DNA of 64,000 nucleotides, taken from Copromyces sp. CBS 386.78 (lineage: Eukaryota > Ascomycota > Sordariomycetes > Sordariales > Sordariaceae). The notes beneath the pieces were generated by a model that was given only the letters and a program-made list of their open reading frames with translations, was not told the origin of the DNA and did no database searches. Positions 23,901 to 35,636 of this stretch are shown piece by piece. The DNA lies in NCBI GenBank assembly GCA_030685235.1, contig MU839099.1, positions 62,001 to 126,000 on the forward strand, in the 5' to 3' direction. Within the stretch, counting starts at the first letter, position 1. Each line of letters starts with the position of its first letter. Both the position numbers and the translations under genes were made by a program.

Positions 23901-26900
23901 TAGCGGTTTAGCGAACTTTATTTTAGAAATAGAATAAGAAATTTAAGAAGATAACGGCATTAAATATAAGAAATTACTAGGTAAACGTTATTATTTATAG
24001 ATTAATACTTACGCTAGTAAAGGTTTTAAAATAGTTATCCGGACGGTAAAAATCGCTAAATATATCTACTTTAGCGGTAACGTAGATAAAAATTTCGAAT
24101 AATATAAAGCCGTTAAATTCGCCGCTAGTATTATAGAGGAGGATATGGCTAAATTTTATAAAAAAGCCGATAAACTACCTAAGACTAACGTTTAAATTAA
24201 AGAAAAGCTTCCTAAATAATATTAGAATTATTTTAACGTTTTTAAACTTTATAACGCTACAATCTTACCCCCCTACCGCTTTTACAATTTTAAAATCGAA
24301 TTCCGCCTAAGAGAATAAACGCCCTATACAAAATTAAAGGTATTTAATTCCGACGAATTAAGTGTAATTAAAAAGTAAATTAATAAGAATTTCTATAATA
24401 AGTTTATTCGCCCTTTATAATTAGAGGCCGTTTTTTAAATTTTATTAGTATAAAAATTAGACGGAAGTATTAAAATTTACGTAAATTATAGAGGGATTAA
24501 TAACATTACCTTTAAGAGCCGCTACCCGTTCCCTTTAATTAAAGAAACCTTTAATACTATTTATAAGGTAAAGATTTTTACTAAATTAAATATTATCGCT
24601 ACTTTTAATTATATTCGCATTATAGAAGGATATAAATAATTAATAACGTTTATTATTCGCTTTAACCTATTTAAATTATTTATTTATCTATTCGGCCTAT
24701 AAAGAATATTTAATATATTTTAAAATTATATTAACGATATTTTATATAATATTTTAAATATTTATATAATTATTTACTTAGATAATATCTTTATCTTTTC
24801 GGATAACGAAGAAGAATATTAGAAGTACGTAGACAATATTCTTACCCGCTTAAAGAAAGCTAACTTATAAATTAATATCGACAAATACGAATTTTATATT
24901 AAAAAAATTAAATATTTTAAATTAATTATTATACCCAGCAATATTAAAATGGATCTAATAAAGGTTAAAGCTATTATAAATTAGTAACCCCCTACGTTAA
25001 AGAAATTTTTACAAAGTTTCTTAAGATTTACCAACTTCTATCGTCGTTTTATTAAAGGTTTTTCAATAATAGCAATACTATTATACGACCTTACGAAAAA
25101 GGACGCAAAATGGTTATAGATTTTAATATAGTAATCCACTTTTAAAACCTTAAAAGCTACGTTTACTAGCGGACTAACTCTACGGATCTACAATTAGTCT
25201 AAAAAGACGGTCGTTAAAACCGATACTTCGAATTAGGCTTTTAGAAATATTCTTTCTTAATATAAGAATAATAGCGAGTTTTACCTAATGACATACTTCT
25301 TAATACAACACTTAATAGCGGAATATAATTATAATATTTACAATAAAGAATTCTTCGCCATTATTAAAGCCTTAGAGGAATAGCGTTTAGAATTGGAGGG
25401 CGCCTAATAACCTTTTAATATTATTACAAATTATAAGAATTTAAAAACTTTTACAATAAATAAATAGCTTATACCCCACTATATACGGTAATTATAATTT
25501 CTATTACAATTTAATTTTTCGATCCTCTATATATTAGGGTTACAAAATCTTCGCCCCAATATACTTAACAAGAAGTTAGAAGATATACTTCTAAATATAA
25601 ACGACTATCGTTTAAAAGTAAGAAACTATAAATTTATCGACCCCGCCCGCTTTAAAGAAGGTTACCTCTCCTTATTAACTATAACGACTAGCGCCGACTT
25701 CAATTTCAATAAAGAAATATTCTTTCTTTCCTTAAATACTTTAGAAAAATTAAATAAATTAACTGACGATATTATTAACAAAAGTTACAACCGGTTAACT
25801 TTAATATAGGAGGCCGTTAATTATTTAAAGGATTTAAATCGTATTAAATAGCGCCCCTATATTAAGAAGAAGCTTAGGGTCACTTTCACCAAATATTCTA
25901 CAGCAAGAAATAAAATTTATTATAGAAGGAGGGTATTTATCGACTTTAACAATACCGCTACCTATTTACTATTTATTTATTACACTTATTTATTACTAAC
26001 GGCCAGTTATTTAAATAGAAATAAAACTTAGGTATAGATAAATAAATATTAATATTAATTAAGTATAGCAAAAGCCGTTCAAATTTATTACAAGGGTTAC
26101 CTAATATATTTAAAGACGAAGGTATTACAATAAATTAAAGTAGGCTATTTTAAACCTATATTTATAGTTTACGTACTATAGACGGACATTTTAATTAATT
26201 ACATTTTTCCATTATTAGAAAATTTATATTTGGGTTAGAAATTTAAATATATCGCTATTATTATAGATTGCTTAATAAAAATACATTACTATATCTTAAT
26301 TATTATTATAGAAGCGGAAGAATTAGTAGATTATTTTATCGACCGTATTTATACCCTTTACGACTTACTTAATACTATCGTTTCCGATTACAGTACATAG
26401 TTTATCTCTCTTTTTTAGTTTATTATTTATAAACGTTTAACTATTAAAAGGTTATTAAATTCCGCTTTTTACTTTTAAACGAACGCCTAAACGGAATATA
26501 TTAATATAAAAATAGAATAATATTTACGTATTTTCATTAATTAGGTATAGACGGATTGGGTACAATAGCTGCTATTAGCGGAGTTCGTAAATAATAATAT
26601 AGTATCCGAAACTATAAATATAACCCCCTTCTTTACTAACTACAATTTCTACCCCCGTATAGGTATTGAACCCGTAGCAGTCGTACTATTAGAAGGTTTC
26701 TCGCCGGTATAGTAGAAGGAGTATTTGAAAGTTAGCGAATTGTTCGCTCGTTTTAAAGCTATTTAGGACTATATATATACTTCTATAAAGAAGGTATAAA
26801 ATAAATATAAAATTAATATTAACGAGAATCGGTTTAACGTATTAAAATATTGTACTAGGGATTTCGTTATATTCAATACGACTAATTTTAATAACGGTAG

Positions 26901-27854
26901 GCTATACGATAAGTTGTGCTTACGATAGGAGGGCCCTTTTAAGGTGGATTGGGCGCAATTATATAATATTAAATTGATTTTACCTACTAATATAAAGTAT
27001 TCGCTAGTATTCTACGTCTTTATAGTAAAACTTTATTGTGAAGGCCTCCCTAGCTAAGCCGATTTATAAAGCGACGTACGAACTAACGAAGGCAGGGTTA
27101 TAATTAAGATAGATAATTACGAAGAAGTAGTAGAGTAGGAGTTTAATAAGCTTTTGAATTATTTTTAACGAGGAAGTAACTATTATTAATTCTATATTAT
27201 AAAGTAGAAGTATTACAACCTTACCGACGAACCCTTCGATAACGTTAAGGGAATAAGGGATTCCGTTATTACGTTTTACCGCGATTATTTAGATACCCCT
27301 ATCCTACTAGTGGTTTAGAGTTGGCCAAAGATTAAGGTTATACTTTAAGAGCGGAATCTACTCCTAAAGTAGAAAGCCCTAGTATTCTAAATACGCTATA
27401 CGGCGTCGTTTATACCCTAAATACACTATACGGCGCCCCTAGCCCCGCCCCTGAGACGTTTTAGATATATTGCCGATTTGAAGGAGTAGATCAATGCCGC
27501 TATAGCGGATATCGTAGTAGGCCGTAAGGTACGAATTACGGTCGAATTAGTAAGCCGGGAGTTCGAACCCCTATCCGAAGAGGATTTAAAGAAGATAGAC
27601 GAATTCTTCTACAAGGTATTTGGGAGGTTAGCGGAGGTTTAACAGGGTAAACGGCCGCCGATAGGGAACGTAGAGGTACGATTAGAGGTTGGGACCTACT
27701 AGTAGGGCAATAACGATAATACAGCCGCTCATTCGCGGATTATAAGCATTTAATTACAAATCGAAGAGTTAGAATAAGGGATAATCTATTATTTTATATA
27801 TATATATTAGATAGATCGTTTGAAGATCTATGAGCTTCTTTTGTAGGGAAGTAG

Positions 27855-28083
27855 TATTATAGGATTACTTGTGATGGTATATAGTACTGGGCACTACATA
27901 GTCGAGTCTATTAGCTATTGGCTAATAGGATCGTATATACGCACTAGTGAGCCTCGGTCTGAATCTAGGCACGGCATAGCCTGCCCTATATCCAGACCGC
28001 ACTCCTCCCTCTTCTCCTTCTTTCTTTCCTCATACAACTACGTTTATCCAACCTCACCCCCAACGGTGTCCTACCCCGTAATA
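27855..28083 (+). repeat. 3' LTR (229 bp)
   Basis: Same length as the 5' LTR, gap-free alignment, transition-only differences. A purine patch (GTAGGGAAGTAG) directly upstream is the likely polypurine tract. Confidence 0.9.
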
Positions 28084-28088
28084 CGTAT
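28084..28088. repeat. Target-site duplication, right copy (CGTAT)
   Basis: Perfect match to 20758-20762, directly after the 3' LTR. Confidence 0.85.
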
Positions 28089-28390
28089 AGATTAAACTAC
28101 CTTCGTCTTTATAAACGGTAAGAAGCTATATAATTTAAATAATTCTTTTACTAGGCTAACTTACGAGTAAAGAGAGGTACAGTTGTTTAAAATAGAGGAC
28201 CGTCTATATAACGGTATGTAAGTAGGAAATTAAAATTACAATAACGGCGGCGATAAATAAGGTAGAGGAAATAACAATTCTAAATAAATATTACTAATTA
28301 ATAAATTACCCGATTTAATAACCGATAACTGGATTTATCTATATAATAATATAGAGATAATAGATTTAAGCGATTTCGCCTATTTGGCAG
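28089..28390 (+). mobile_element. hAT-type DNA transposon relic, 3' part
   Basis: Continues the transposase frame interrupted at 20762 (SKRI, stop, TTFVFINGKKLYNLNN, then FTRLTYE and IEDRLYNGM). This matches the tail expected after the hAT dimerisation motif. The 3' terminus is probably in 28371-28410, near CGATTTCGCC and a G-rich palindromic stretch, but is not defined. Confidence 0.6.
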
Positions 28391-28676
28391 GGGGGGTTTT
28401 GCCCAGATTCATGCCCTTATATACCCTAAAAAGAAAAATATAGTCACGTTTTATATTATATGCGGTAAATATTATTATTTTTATATGAAATTTTCAGTAA
28501 ATTTCGTAACTGACACTAGCGTTGTCTTATAGTTCGATCCCTAGTTCCAGCTGGGTCGGAGCTTTGAGTGCGGGGGCAACATCTCCACCTTTAGAGAGCT
28601 AGCAAAGCAAATCGAGATCTTAATGGCTTGTATCGAGCCTCCATACTAACAATCACATCGGACCTTATCCGTTCAA

Positions 28677-28768
28677 TCGGGTATGGTGTAGCGGTAACAT
28701 CGTTGACTCTCACTTCTCAGGAGTGACTGCTCTCTCAACAGCCCCGGGTTCGACTCCCGGTATCCGAG
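28677..28768 (+). tRNA. tRNA-Glu (CUC) with intron
   Basis: Acceptor TCGGGTA pairs with TATCCGA (one G-T) and the discriminator is G. The D-arm contains GGTGTAGCGGTAACAT and the T-arm is CCGGGTTCGACTCCCGG. The anticodon stem GTTGA pairs with TCAAC. Loop CT-CTC-A gives anticodon CUC at 28709-28711. A ~21-nt intron (28713-28733) follows position 37. It lies about 150 nt right of the AT-rich block. Confidence 0.92.
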
Positions 28769-28781
28769 TCTCAAACAACAA

Positions 28782-28813
28782 TCTTTTTTCTTCCCTTCTT
28801 TTTTTTTTTTTTT
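28782..28813 (+). terminator. Pol III terminator of tRNA-Glu
   Basis: A T6 run followed by a longer, nearly pure T tract shortly after the tRNA 3' end. Confidence 0.7.
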
Positions 28814-29237
28814 CTCCGTCACTCACAACTTGATTATGACATTTTACCAATGACGCAATCAATCATCACTACAATCTTTTTTGTTGGTTCGTTGTTATTT
28901 GAGTTCAGCGAGTGAGTGCCCAGATATCCATCTTCATTATTCATTAACCATCATAACTTATTACAACCAAAAACCTATCCATACAATCTTCTCTCTCTCT
29001 TTCCTTTCTTTCCCGTTCTTTTCCTTTCCCTTCTTCTCAATTTCTCTTTTGTCTTTTTTGAGGGAAGTTTATTTATATCTACACAAACACCCCAAAATCA
29101 TTCATCTCCCTCTCTCGCAACCGAGCATGAACGCTTATCTGTCCTTGATCTCCTGCGTCAATCGTCCGCACCACCCACATCGTTCGCCTTTTTACTTTTC
29201 GCCATGGACCGAAATCTATGATAACAAACAGTTTTTG
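28814..29237. other. Intergenic, pyrimidine-rich region
   Basis: A CT-rich stretch between tRNA-Glu and the 3' end of the Ser-rich gene. Overlapping Phe/Ser/Leu-rich frames here reflect the pyrimidine tract, not coding. Confidence 0.4.
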
Positions 29238-29308
29238 TTAGCACCACTTTCTTTCTTGAGCGACGACGAAATTGGAGAAGGAAGAAAAAAGGAAGAAAAA
29301 AAACTTAC

Positions 29309-30548
29309 CCTCGCTCGGACTCTTTAAAGGAAATGGATCCGTCATCGACCTCGGCATTGCTGTCACTGGTGTTGTTGGCGCCGCCTCTGCCGCTCTCCCT
29401 CTCTTCTTATTATCATTCGCAGTAGCCAGGTAATAACTCTCTGGTTCATCCGTCATCTCCAGATACGAAGCTGGGTTCTCTGACCACGATGATGACGTGC
29501 TGAACTGGCTGGGCGCTTGGAACCGAAACTGATACTGGAAATGGGTGGCATCGTGATATGACGGAGGCATCACGGGAATGAGCGTCGGCTCGACGGTGGG
29601 TGGAGGAGGAGTAGGTGGGGAATCTTCCCAGTAGGGGGGGGTTCGGTCTTGGTCTAGGTCGTCGTCGGCTGTTGAAGATGAAGAACGTCGTTTTCTGGTG
29701 GACTTGCTGGAGGAACTTGGTAATGATGGCATCGGTTGCTGTGCCGATTCTTCTTGCCTTGTCGACGGGGCCTTCTCGGCAGCGATGCTATCGACCCAGA
29801 CCCGCGACTCCATCTCGTTCCACCTGCTAATAGCTATGTCGTTGATGAGGTTCTCCAGATCGGTCCCCTCCAGGTTGATTCCCAACTTGTTGTTTCCTAT
29901 GAAGACAAGATCCTGGGCGAGTGTGCGGACCAGTTGGTTCTTGGTGGACAGCCATAGTGTTGGACTCTGCTGGAACTCGGAGCTTAGGAGATTCGAAGGG
30001 GTGACACTCGACGACGACGACGACGACGAGGAGTTGAAGAAGGAGGTAGTGGTAGGCAATGGCGAATGTCCCATTCCCAGAACGGCTCCAAGCACCAGAT
30101 GGAAGAGGACCCGACAAGAACCCGAGGAAAGATTAGAGAGGAGTTGGGAGGTTAAAATGTCATCTAGCCTCCTGATCAGATGAGATCTGGACTCGTGGCG
30201 TGCGGGGTATGCCTGCTGCTTTTGGCGTGAGCCACTGCTACTGCTGCCCTTGTTGCCGTTCCTCCGTCCACGGTGTGCTAGAGATGCTGCTAGTACGAAA
30301 CTGCGGAACTCGGGGATGAGGTCGTTGCTGCCTCTGGACTCGTCTGGGAACTGGATAGACAGAAGACTGTAGCAGCAGAGACCGGTGATGTGGCCGTTGG
30401 GTAGGCTGGAGTCGGGGTCTTTGAGCCATGAGATTAGGGCCCGGTGGAAGGTGGCCTGATCCTGATCGGACTGGAAAGAGAAGTTGGCGGAGGCTGCTAT
30501 CCGGGAGAGCAGGTCACTCGTTCTCGTCACGAAGGCGTCGAGTTGCAT
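29309..30548 (-). CDS. Unrecognised serine-rich protein (ends uncertain)
   Basis: A long minus-strand frame starts at the ATG at 30548. It is open upstream to about 30660 with coding-like residues (SVEDNITNVNHPSESNN) but no ATG, so a 5' exon is likely. A GTAAGT donor at 29308 probably ends the visible exon; unspliced, the frame runs to 29238 (436 aa) with a Phe-rich, non-coding-looking tail. The N-terminal ~220 residues are mostly helical (RALISWLKDPDSSLPNG, LIRRLDDILTSQLLSNL). A run of nine Ser follows residue ~170. A basic KSTRKRR stretch could be a nuclear signal. The C-terminal part is Pro/Ser-rich. No domain is recognised. Confidence 0.65.
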
Positions 30549-33500
30549 GTTGTTGGATTCGGAAGGGTGGTTGACGTTGGTGATGTTGTCCTCGACACTC
30601 TTCAGGATGGATGGAAGACTGGTGAGCGAACAAGGAGTTTCGGGGTTGGGACACTTCGCTTATATGAGCTCATGGTTCAAGGTCGGGTGGGGTGAGAGAT
30701 GGGTAAGGGGAGCAGAAGGACAAAGAAAGACTAGGCTGGGCTTGGAAGGTATGTATAAGTCATACCTGGATGATGTCCAGCACTCGACACTTGGAGGAAG
30801 CACTCTGACGTCGAAGAAGCTCTTGGTCCCCCCGAGAATCTTGCGGTGTGGAGCTGGGTCTAGACCACTCGTGGTCTACGGGTCGGTCAGTTGCCCGGAA
30901 GCAGTGAATAGGCCGAACTAGGAAAGGGAGATCTGGTCTGCAGCGGCTTTGATCGTTTATGACGCCCGGCATTTATGAGTGTGGCTGCCGTGGGTACTTG
31001 AATAAGGAAGTGGTGGCGGCGGAACCAGTGTGCCTTTGCAAGCACGCTAGAGGGTGACGGGAGAGGAACACAGCTCAATACAACTTTCAATGGCCTGTGA
31101 ATGTGGATAGCATGGCCGGCTGGAAGATGGTGGATCGGGACAGGATCGTGGCGAAGGTGTATATGAATGGGCAGCTGGGCTACCAGACTCCAAACAGGAG
31201 GCCTAAGACCAGGGGACTGGGGATTATGGGGCCAATATCATGCAGGACCAGAAAAGCGCTCACATCTTGGGGAAGGATTTCAGGTTGGCAGTAGCACGTA
31301 TAATAGCTTGGAGTATTGCCAAATAAAGCGCGGATGCCGGTAGTTTGGACAAAGCAGCAGACAGAGGCTGGCTGAGAAGAGGAGTCGGGTGGCACATGAG
31401 TTTTAGACAAGCACAACCGAGAGTTCCGTATCTGGTTAGCTCTTATAGGCAATGGCTTCCATGGTGGAAGAAGGGGGCATGGTCCAGGGATGATGGATTG
31501 ATATTGGGATGGAATGGTGGTGGAATGGAAAACCGAAAAGGTTGGCTCCATCGAGACAAACCATGGTTCTCGCTGTTGTCCAAGTGTGGATAGCGTCACG
31601 GTGTGTTGGGCCTGTAGGATGCCGAGACAATATCGTTCAGTTATTAACGGCAAACCGGGCGTTCGGGTCAGGGGAGCAGGGTTGCTGAGTTTCATCATGG
31701 GGTCTAGGAGATTTGGAGGAGTGATGATGTGGTGAAGATTCATAGCCATATCGCCGGTAGGTGTTGTTTGCAAGGGTTCAATTTTAGAAACCTGTCTGGT
31801 TGAGAGTGAGGAGGAGCCAAGTAGCAACAAAGCACGCGGAGACCACGCCACCGCATAACCAGATGGCTTCAGCACCCTTCTGCTTGTAGTGTAGGTACAA
31901 ACATGACGGATGAGAGGAGGTCTCGCCGGGAAAGACAAGACCTGAAAAAAATGGATTTGTTTCGCGTAGTGTTCGTCGTGAGTCTAGGTTGGTTCATCGA
32001 GGGTTGGGTTCCACTCGCTTTTGCCTCGCTTCCACCGTTCAACGTCGCTTGTTGGCAAGTCCAGTATCGTCCGCAGTCGGTGTCGTTCGGAGACGCAATG
32101 TCGAGTTCTGGAAGTGGAAGAATTGAGGTGAAATGATTGGGATGCCACCTCGATGCCAGAACATCCCCGCGGGCCCATGCTGGATGGAGCAAAAAGGGTC
32201 GCTGATCAGGGTATCGTAATGAGGGCTGGCAAGGTTGGCTCGTGGCCCATGGATTGCTGTTAGTGTTACATAGGGGATGGGCTGGCGGCCGCGGGCTCTG
32301 AGTGGTTCTTTCACAAAAAGAGCACTCCTGCCAAGCCTCGATCCAGAGCCTGCCCGTATCCACTCGCGAGCCACTGCAGCGCTAGCGACCCAATCAGGGA
32401 CGTGGGGTCAGCCATGGCAAGCTGAAGGCTCCCGCGGCTGCGCACCAGGCCAGCTGAAAACACTGCACCTTAGCTCCCGATTCGGAAACCCAATCTTGAA
32501 CCTTGCAACTCCACGCCGCCTCCTGCCTGCGACAAAAGCTGCTCTCCCACCGAACATCACGCACCTTCATCGCGATCATGTCGTGCCTTGTTCCCTGCCC
32601 AATCTCCAACAAGAAGAAATGAATAAGCCGAGCCGTCATCGTCGTCAATCCCACCGACCCCCGCCTCAGCGCCGTTCCCTGACGAGCTTGGTTGAGCCGC
32701 ACACGCACAGTTCTCCCGCCCTTCCATCGAGTCCGACTGTCCACCAAGAAGTCAAGTCGTTGTCCATCTGTCTGTTCCAGATTGACGTGGCACTGGCAGC
32801 AGATCGTGCTTTTGTCCGACCGACGGGGACCCACGAGCCGTCTACCATTCTGCCATGCCGCGCTGAATCGGGTCTACAAACTGCCAACTAGTCCAGTCCA
32901 TCGACGAAGCCTCTGCGACGGGTATCCGATGCGGTGTGATGACGGCATTCACCATGTCTTCGCCCATTGTCCACACGGCGCTAAGCATAAGTCTTCAGCT
33001 TCCCTTGACGATGACTTGTCGCATCTCAGAACCACATCGTTGGTGTTGTTGGTGCTGCTGGCTTCAAGCACACGATGAAGCTTGGTGGGAGCATGGAGCA
33101 TCAGCACGCACACCGCAATCGTGACAATCGTCACATGGAAGCATGCTGAGTGGGGAGGTGTGTGTGCTATGGGACGACGGGCCCACGATTCAGCATACTG
33201 ATCGGGGCAAACCCCACGGGCCGCGACAGATGGAAGACACGCATCATGTTACACGGCATTAACAATCACTATAGCATCCTCTACCTGCTGCAACAAGCTT
33301 CATGCCTGGATATCGGCGCTCCATCAAAGTCAACATGTCCTGATAACAGTCCAGCTGACCACGAGCACAGCATTCTGCCCCAGGTCATCCACCGAGACCA
33401 TTGCAAGCCTTGGGCCAATGGCAATAGCCCATATTGTCCCTCCCTCGGGTGGCTTTCCGGACGTCCTTCACTCAGTGTCATCACCTCGGTCTTGGCGATG

Positions 33501-34004
33501 CGTGTCCTCTGGGCTGGCACGGCTGGGGGGATTTAGACCCTGAAACGATATGCACGGCTTCCCGACGCCTCAATCATTTCCTTGCACGCCTTGCACGATG
33601 TGCTCAAAAGGCCAGAACGCTCCATGAGAGTTTGTCATTCTAGACCTCTTGTTTGACACGTGCACAAACTGTTCCATCTGCTCGTTCAAAGAAAATTCTC
33701 CGAGTCTGCTCCGAAGGCTATCCCAAACATCGTTTGGTTTTTACTGCGTTATGAGCGCATCTATTGTCGGAACGGGAGCTTCAAGTGCTTCAAGGATTTC
33801 CCCCGGATTGTCTATCTGACGAGGAACTAGCGCAGCTTATCCGCTTTTGACCTTATTCCGAAACCTCGGCAAGGCCCGTTCCAGATGCTTGTTTTCTTTC
33901 CAGTCTTCACTTCTTAACGCGCCTGAGAGATGGGTTGACCATCGACGTCACTTGGATCACTTGTGTCTCTCATGGAATCTTCGTCCGCCTTGGGATCCAT
34001 GTCT
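30549..34004. other. Gene-poor region of ~3.5 kb
   Basis: Several long frames overlap on both strands (31180-31938 minus, 32277-32891 plus, 31869-32363 minus). None has a domain, a plausible splice pattern or consistent codon use. The first ~100 nt probably belong to the 5' end of the Ser-rich gene. No RNA gene or repeat was recognised. Confidence 0.4.
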
Positions 34005-35636
34005 TCACATGGCCAGCTCAAAGTCAAGGATGGCGATAGCTTGACTCTCCGCCGTGTGTTCAGCCGGGTGCTCAGCCGAGTCGACGGGATCGTGGCGAGC
34101 AAAGACCGACAGCACGTTGTCATATTCTAGTCTGGCTGAGTCTACCAGCGGTTCGCCCCCAAGGCCGTCTCCTTTCCAAACTTCTCGGTAATCGGTGTAT
34201 CCACTATCTTTGGTGGCCCTCAGGATCCGCATGCTCTTCGTGGTCGAGTCTGGAAGGACTGCGTATAAGTCGCCGGTTTGACTGATGGCTAGTTGACCAC
34301 GTTTGCTGCCTTGTTTGATGGCTTGCAGTGCCCGCTGCGTCCACGTTCCTAGTCACCGTCAATCGGCCTTGCCAGCAATATCAGAACCATGGCACAGCGC
34401 TAACTTACCATCTGGCGACCGGTAATAATGTTTCCACAGGTACGTGCCCCCGTCATCCATGATATCTCTGTTCAAGACATGTATACCTCCCTCTCGGTCA
34501 ACCGCCTGTGCTTCTTGGTTCATCAGACCCTTGCCCTTGGCTATGTCAAAGGCCACGATTCCACTGGCATCGTTTCTTATGGTGCCCTCTTTTGCCCTTT
34601 TGTCGTGGGAAAACTTGACGGGATCCCTCAAGTCGGCAATTATTTCACCCTGGCCACTTCTCCATGTATATCCGTCGGAATGGCTATAGGCATAACAAAT
34701 GTTATGATTGTTTTCGGCCCCGTTAGGTCCCGCCTGTTGCTTGTGCTTGGTATCAAGCGGATCGTCCCACCCCGGATAATCCACAAAGCCTCGATATACC
34801 CAAGTGACGTGGAGGGTTCCGTCGCGAGAGGTGATCCCGTTGACGTACGGATTACTCTGAACGCCTGTTAGGTAAGGGCCGATGTACGTATAGCGACCGT
34901 CGTTGCCGTTGTAGGTGTAAAGATGGTCGTTGCCGAGCCCAGCCTTGCCGTCACGGTGGGAGAAGAACATATTCTCGCCGAGGAAGCCAAATCGGGGGTA
35001 TGTCACATCGCGGAGGGGCATGTGCGTGGATGGGATTCCCGGAAGGTGGTCAAGAGTGGCTGAGAAGATGTCTGGATGCCAACTGACGGCACGGGGCTGA
35101 GTGGCTACATGTTGCCTTGAGATGCGGTATCGAAGGCTGCTCGATAATTGTATTGGAGGCGGTGAACATACAAAACAACTTGAGAGAAAGAAGGACGGTG
35201 CGACTCACATATCACAGTGATGATCGAATGCAAGGTGGATCGTTCCATCACCAGGGCAGATTCCAAGCGAAACGGTGTTATGACCATCGTCGACGGTCTG
35301 CATGTAGTCACGAAGCTCGAGGACTTCCCAACGGTGAGCCTTTTCGTCGTTGTTTTGGACAGGCGCGTCGGAACGGGGCCGTAACTGTCTTCTGGCCACG
35401 CAAAGACACAGAGTGTCGCCATCGGCTGGCCCACTGTTGGACCAGTATGCTGCGTACTGGTAGCCCCCGAAGGTGACTATGGCGTCCTGCTGGAATGCGT
35501 ATGCGTTGAGCTTGTGTTGGCGACCTGGGGTGGCAGACTGACATCCCAGTTTCGTGATGACGGGTTGAGGCAGCTGCACTTGTGCGGTATTGTAGTCTTG
35601 GTGCCACAGCTTTGGCGTTTGGTCGTTGGGAGACAT
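34005..35636 (-). CDS. BNR_4-family beta-propeller protein
   Basis: Minus-strand exons 35209-35636, 34409-35136 and 34005-34348 give about 499 aa. Introns are 72 nt (GTGAGT...GAGCAG) and 60 nt (GTAAGT...GACTAG). The ATG at 35636 is the first true ATG. Repeated blade-like units include TIHLAFDHHCD, LRYRISRQHVAT, RDVTYPRFGF, LHVTWVYRGF, HNICYAYSHSDGYTW and SPDGTWTQRAL. This order of Asp/Trp/Tyr-rich strands is that of the Pfam BNR_4 family (BNR repeat-containing family member). It includes sialidase-like propellers, some of them polysaccharide lyases. No signal peptide is evident. A carbohydrate-active role is likely but unproven. Confidence 0.83.

Larger units (their letters stand above)
20763..28083 (+). 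mobile_element. Full-length Ty3/gypsy chromovirus-type LTR retrotransposon, RIP-inactivated
   Basis: The element is 7,321 bp, with 229-bp LTRs at both ends and a perfect 5-bp target duplication CGTAT (20758-20762 and 28084-28088). Decayed gag is readable around 21750-22370 (FGGNAFRTLAPYVIP, FRDF-like segments). Reverse transcriptase lies around 24480-24960, with FTKLN-I and the active-site box YLDNIFIFSDN, the second catalytic Asp mutated to Asn by a G-to-A change. RNase H (KTDTS) is near 25210. Integrase-like sequence follows around 25950-26640. A chromodomain-like segment (EEVVE, then KYYNLTDEPFDNVK) lies at 27120-27250. Numerous stops in every domain make it non-functional. The primer-binding site after 20991 is too altered to assign a tRNA. 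Confidence 0.9.
18890..28530. other. AT-rich, RIP-mutated transposon block
   Basis: Base composition changes sharply to AT-rich near 18890 and returns near 28530. Almost every frame is broken by TAA/TAG stops. TpA is abundant and CpA scarce, as expected from RIP. The block contains a nested LTR retrotransposon and a hAT-type relic. The two LTRs (20763-20991 and 27855-28083) stay less AT-rich than their surroundings. In Neurospora such blocks are normally methylated, silent heterochromatin; that is inference here. Confidence 0.92.

Noticed and set aside
28371..28410. Exact hAT 3' terminal inverted repeat
   Set aside because: CGATTTCGCC and a G-rich palindrome resemble a hAT end, but no matching 8-bp target duplication with the left end could be found by eye.
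31180..31938. 252-codon minus-strand frame
   Set aside because: No domain, no splice context, overlaps open frames on the other strand, and composition looks like chance in GC-rich non-coding DNA.
32277..32891. 204-codon plus-strand frame
   Set aside because: Arg/Pro/Ser-rich chance translation overlapped by long frames on the minus strand; no recognisable motif.
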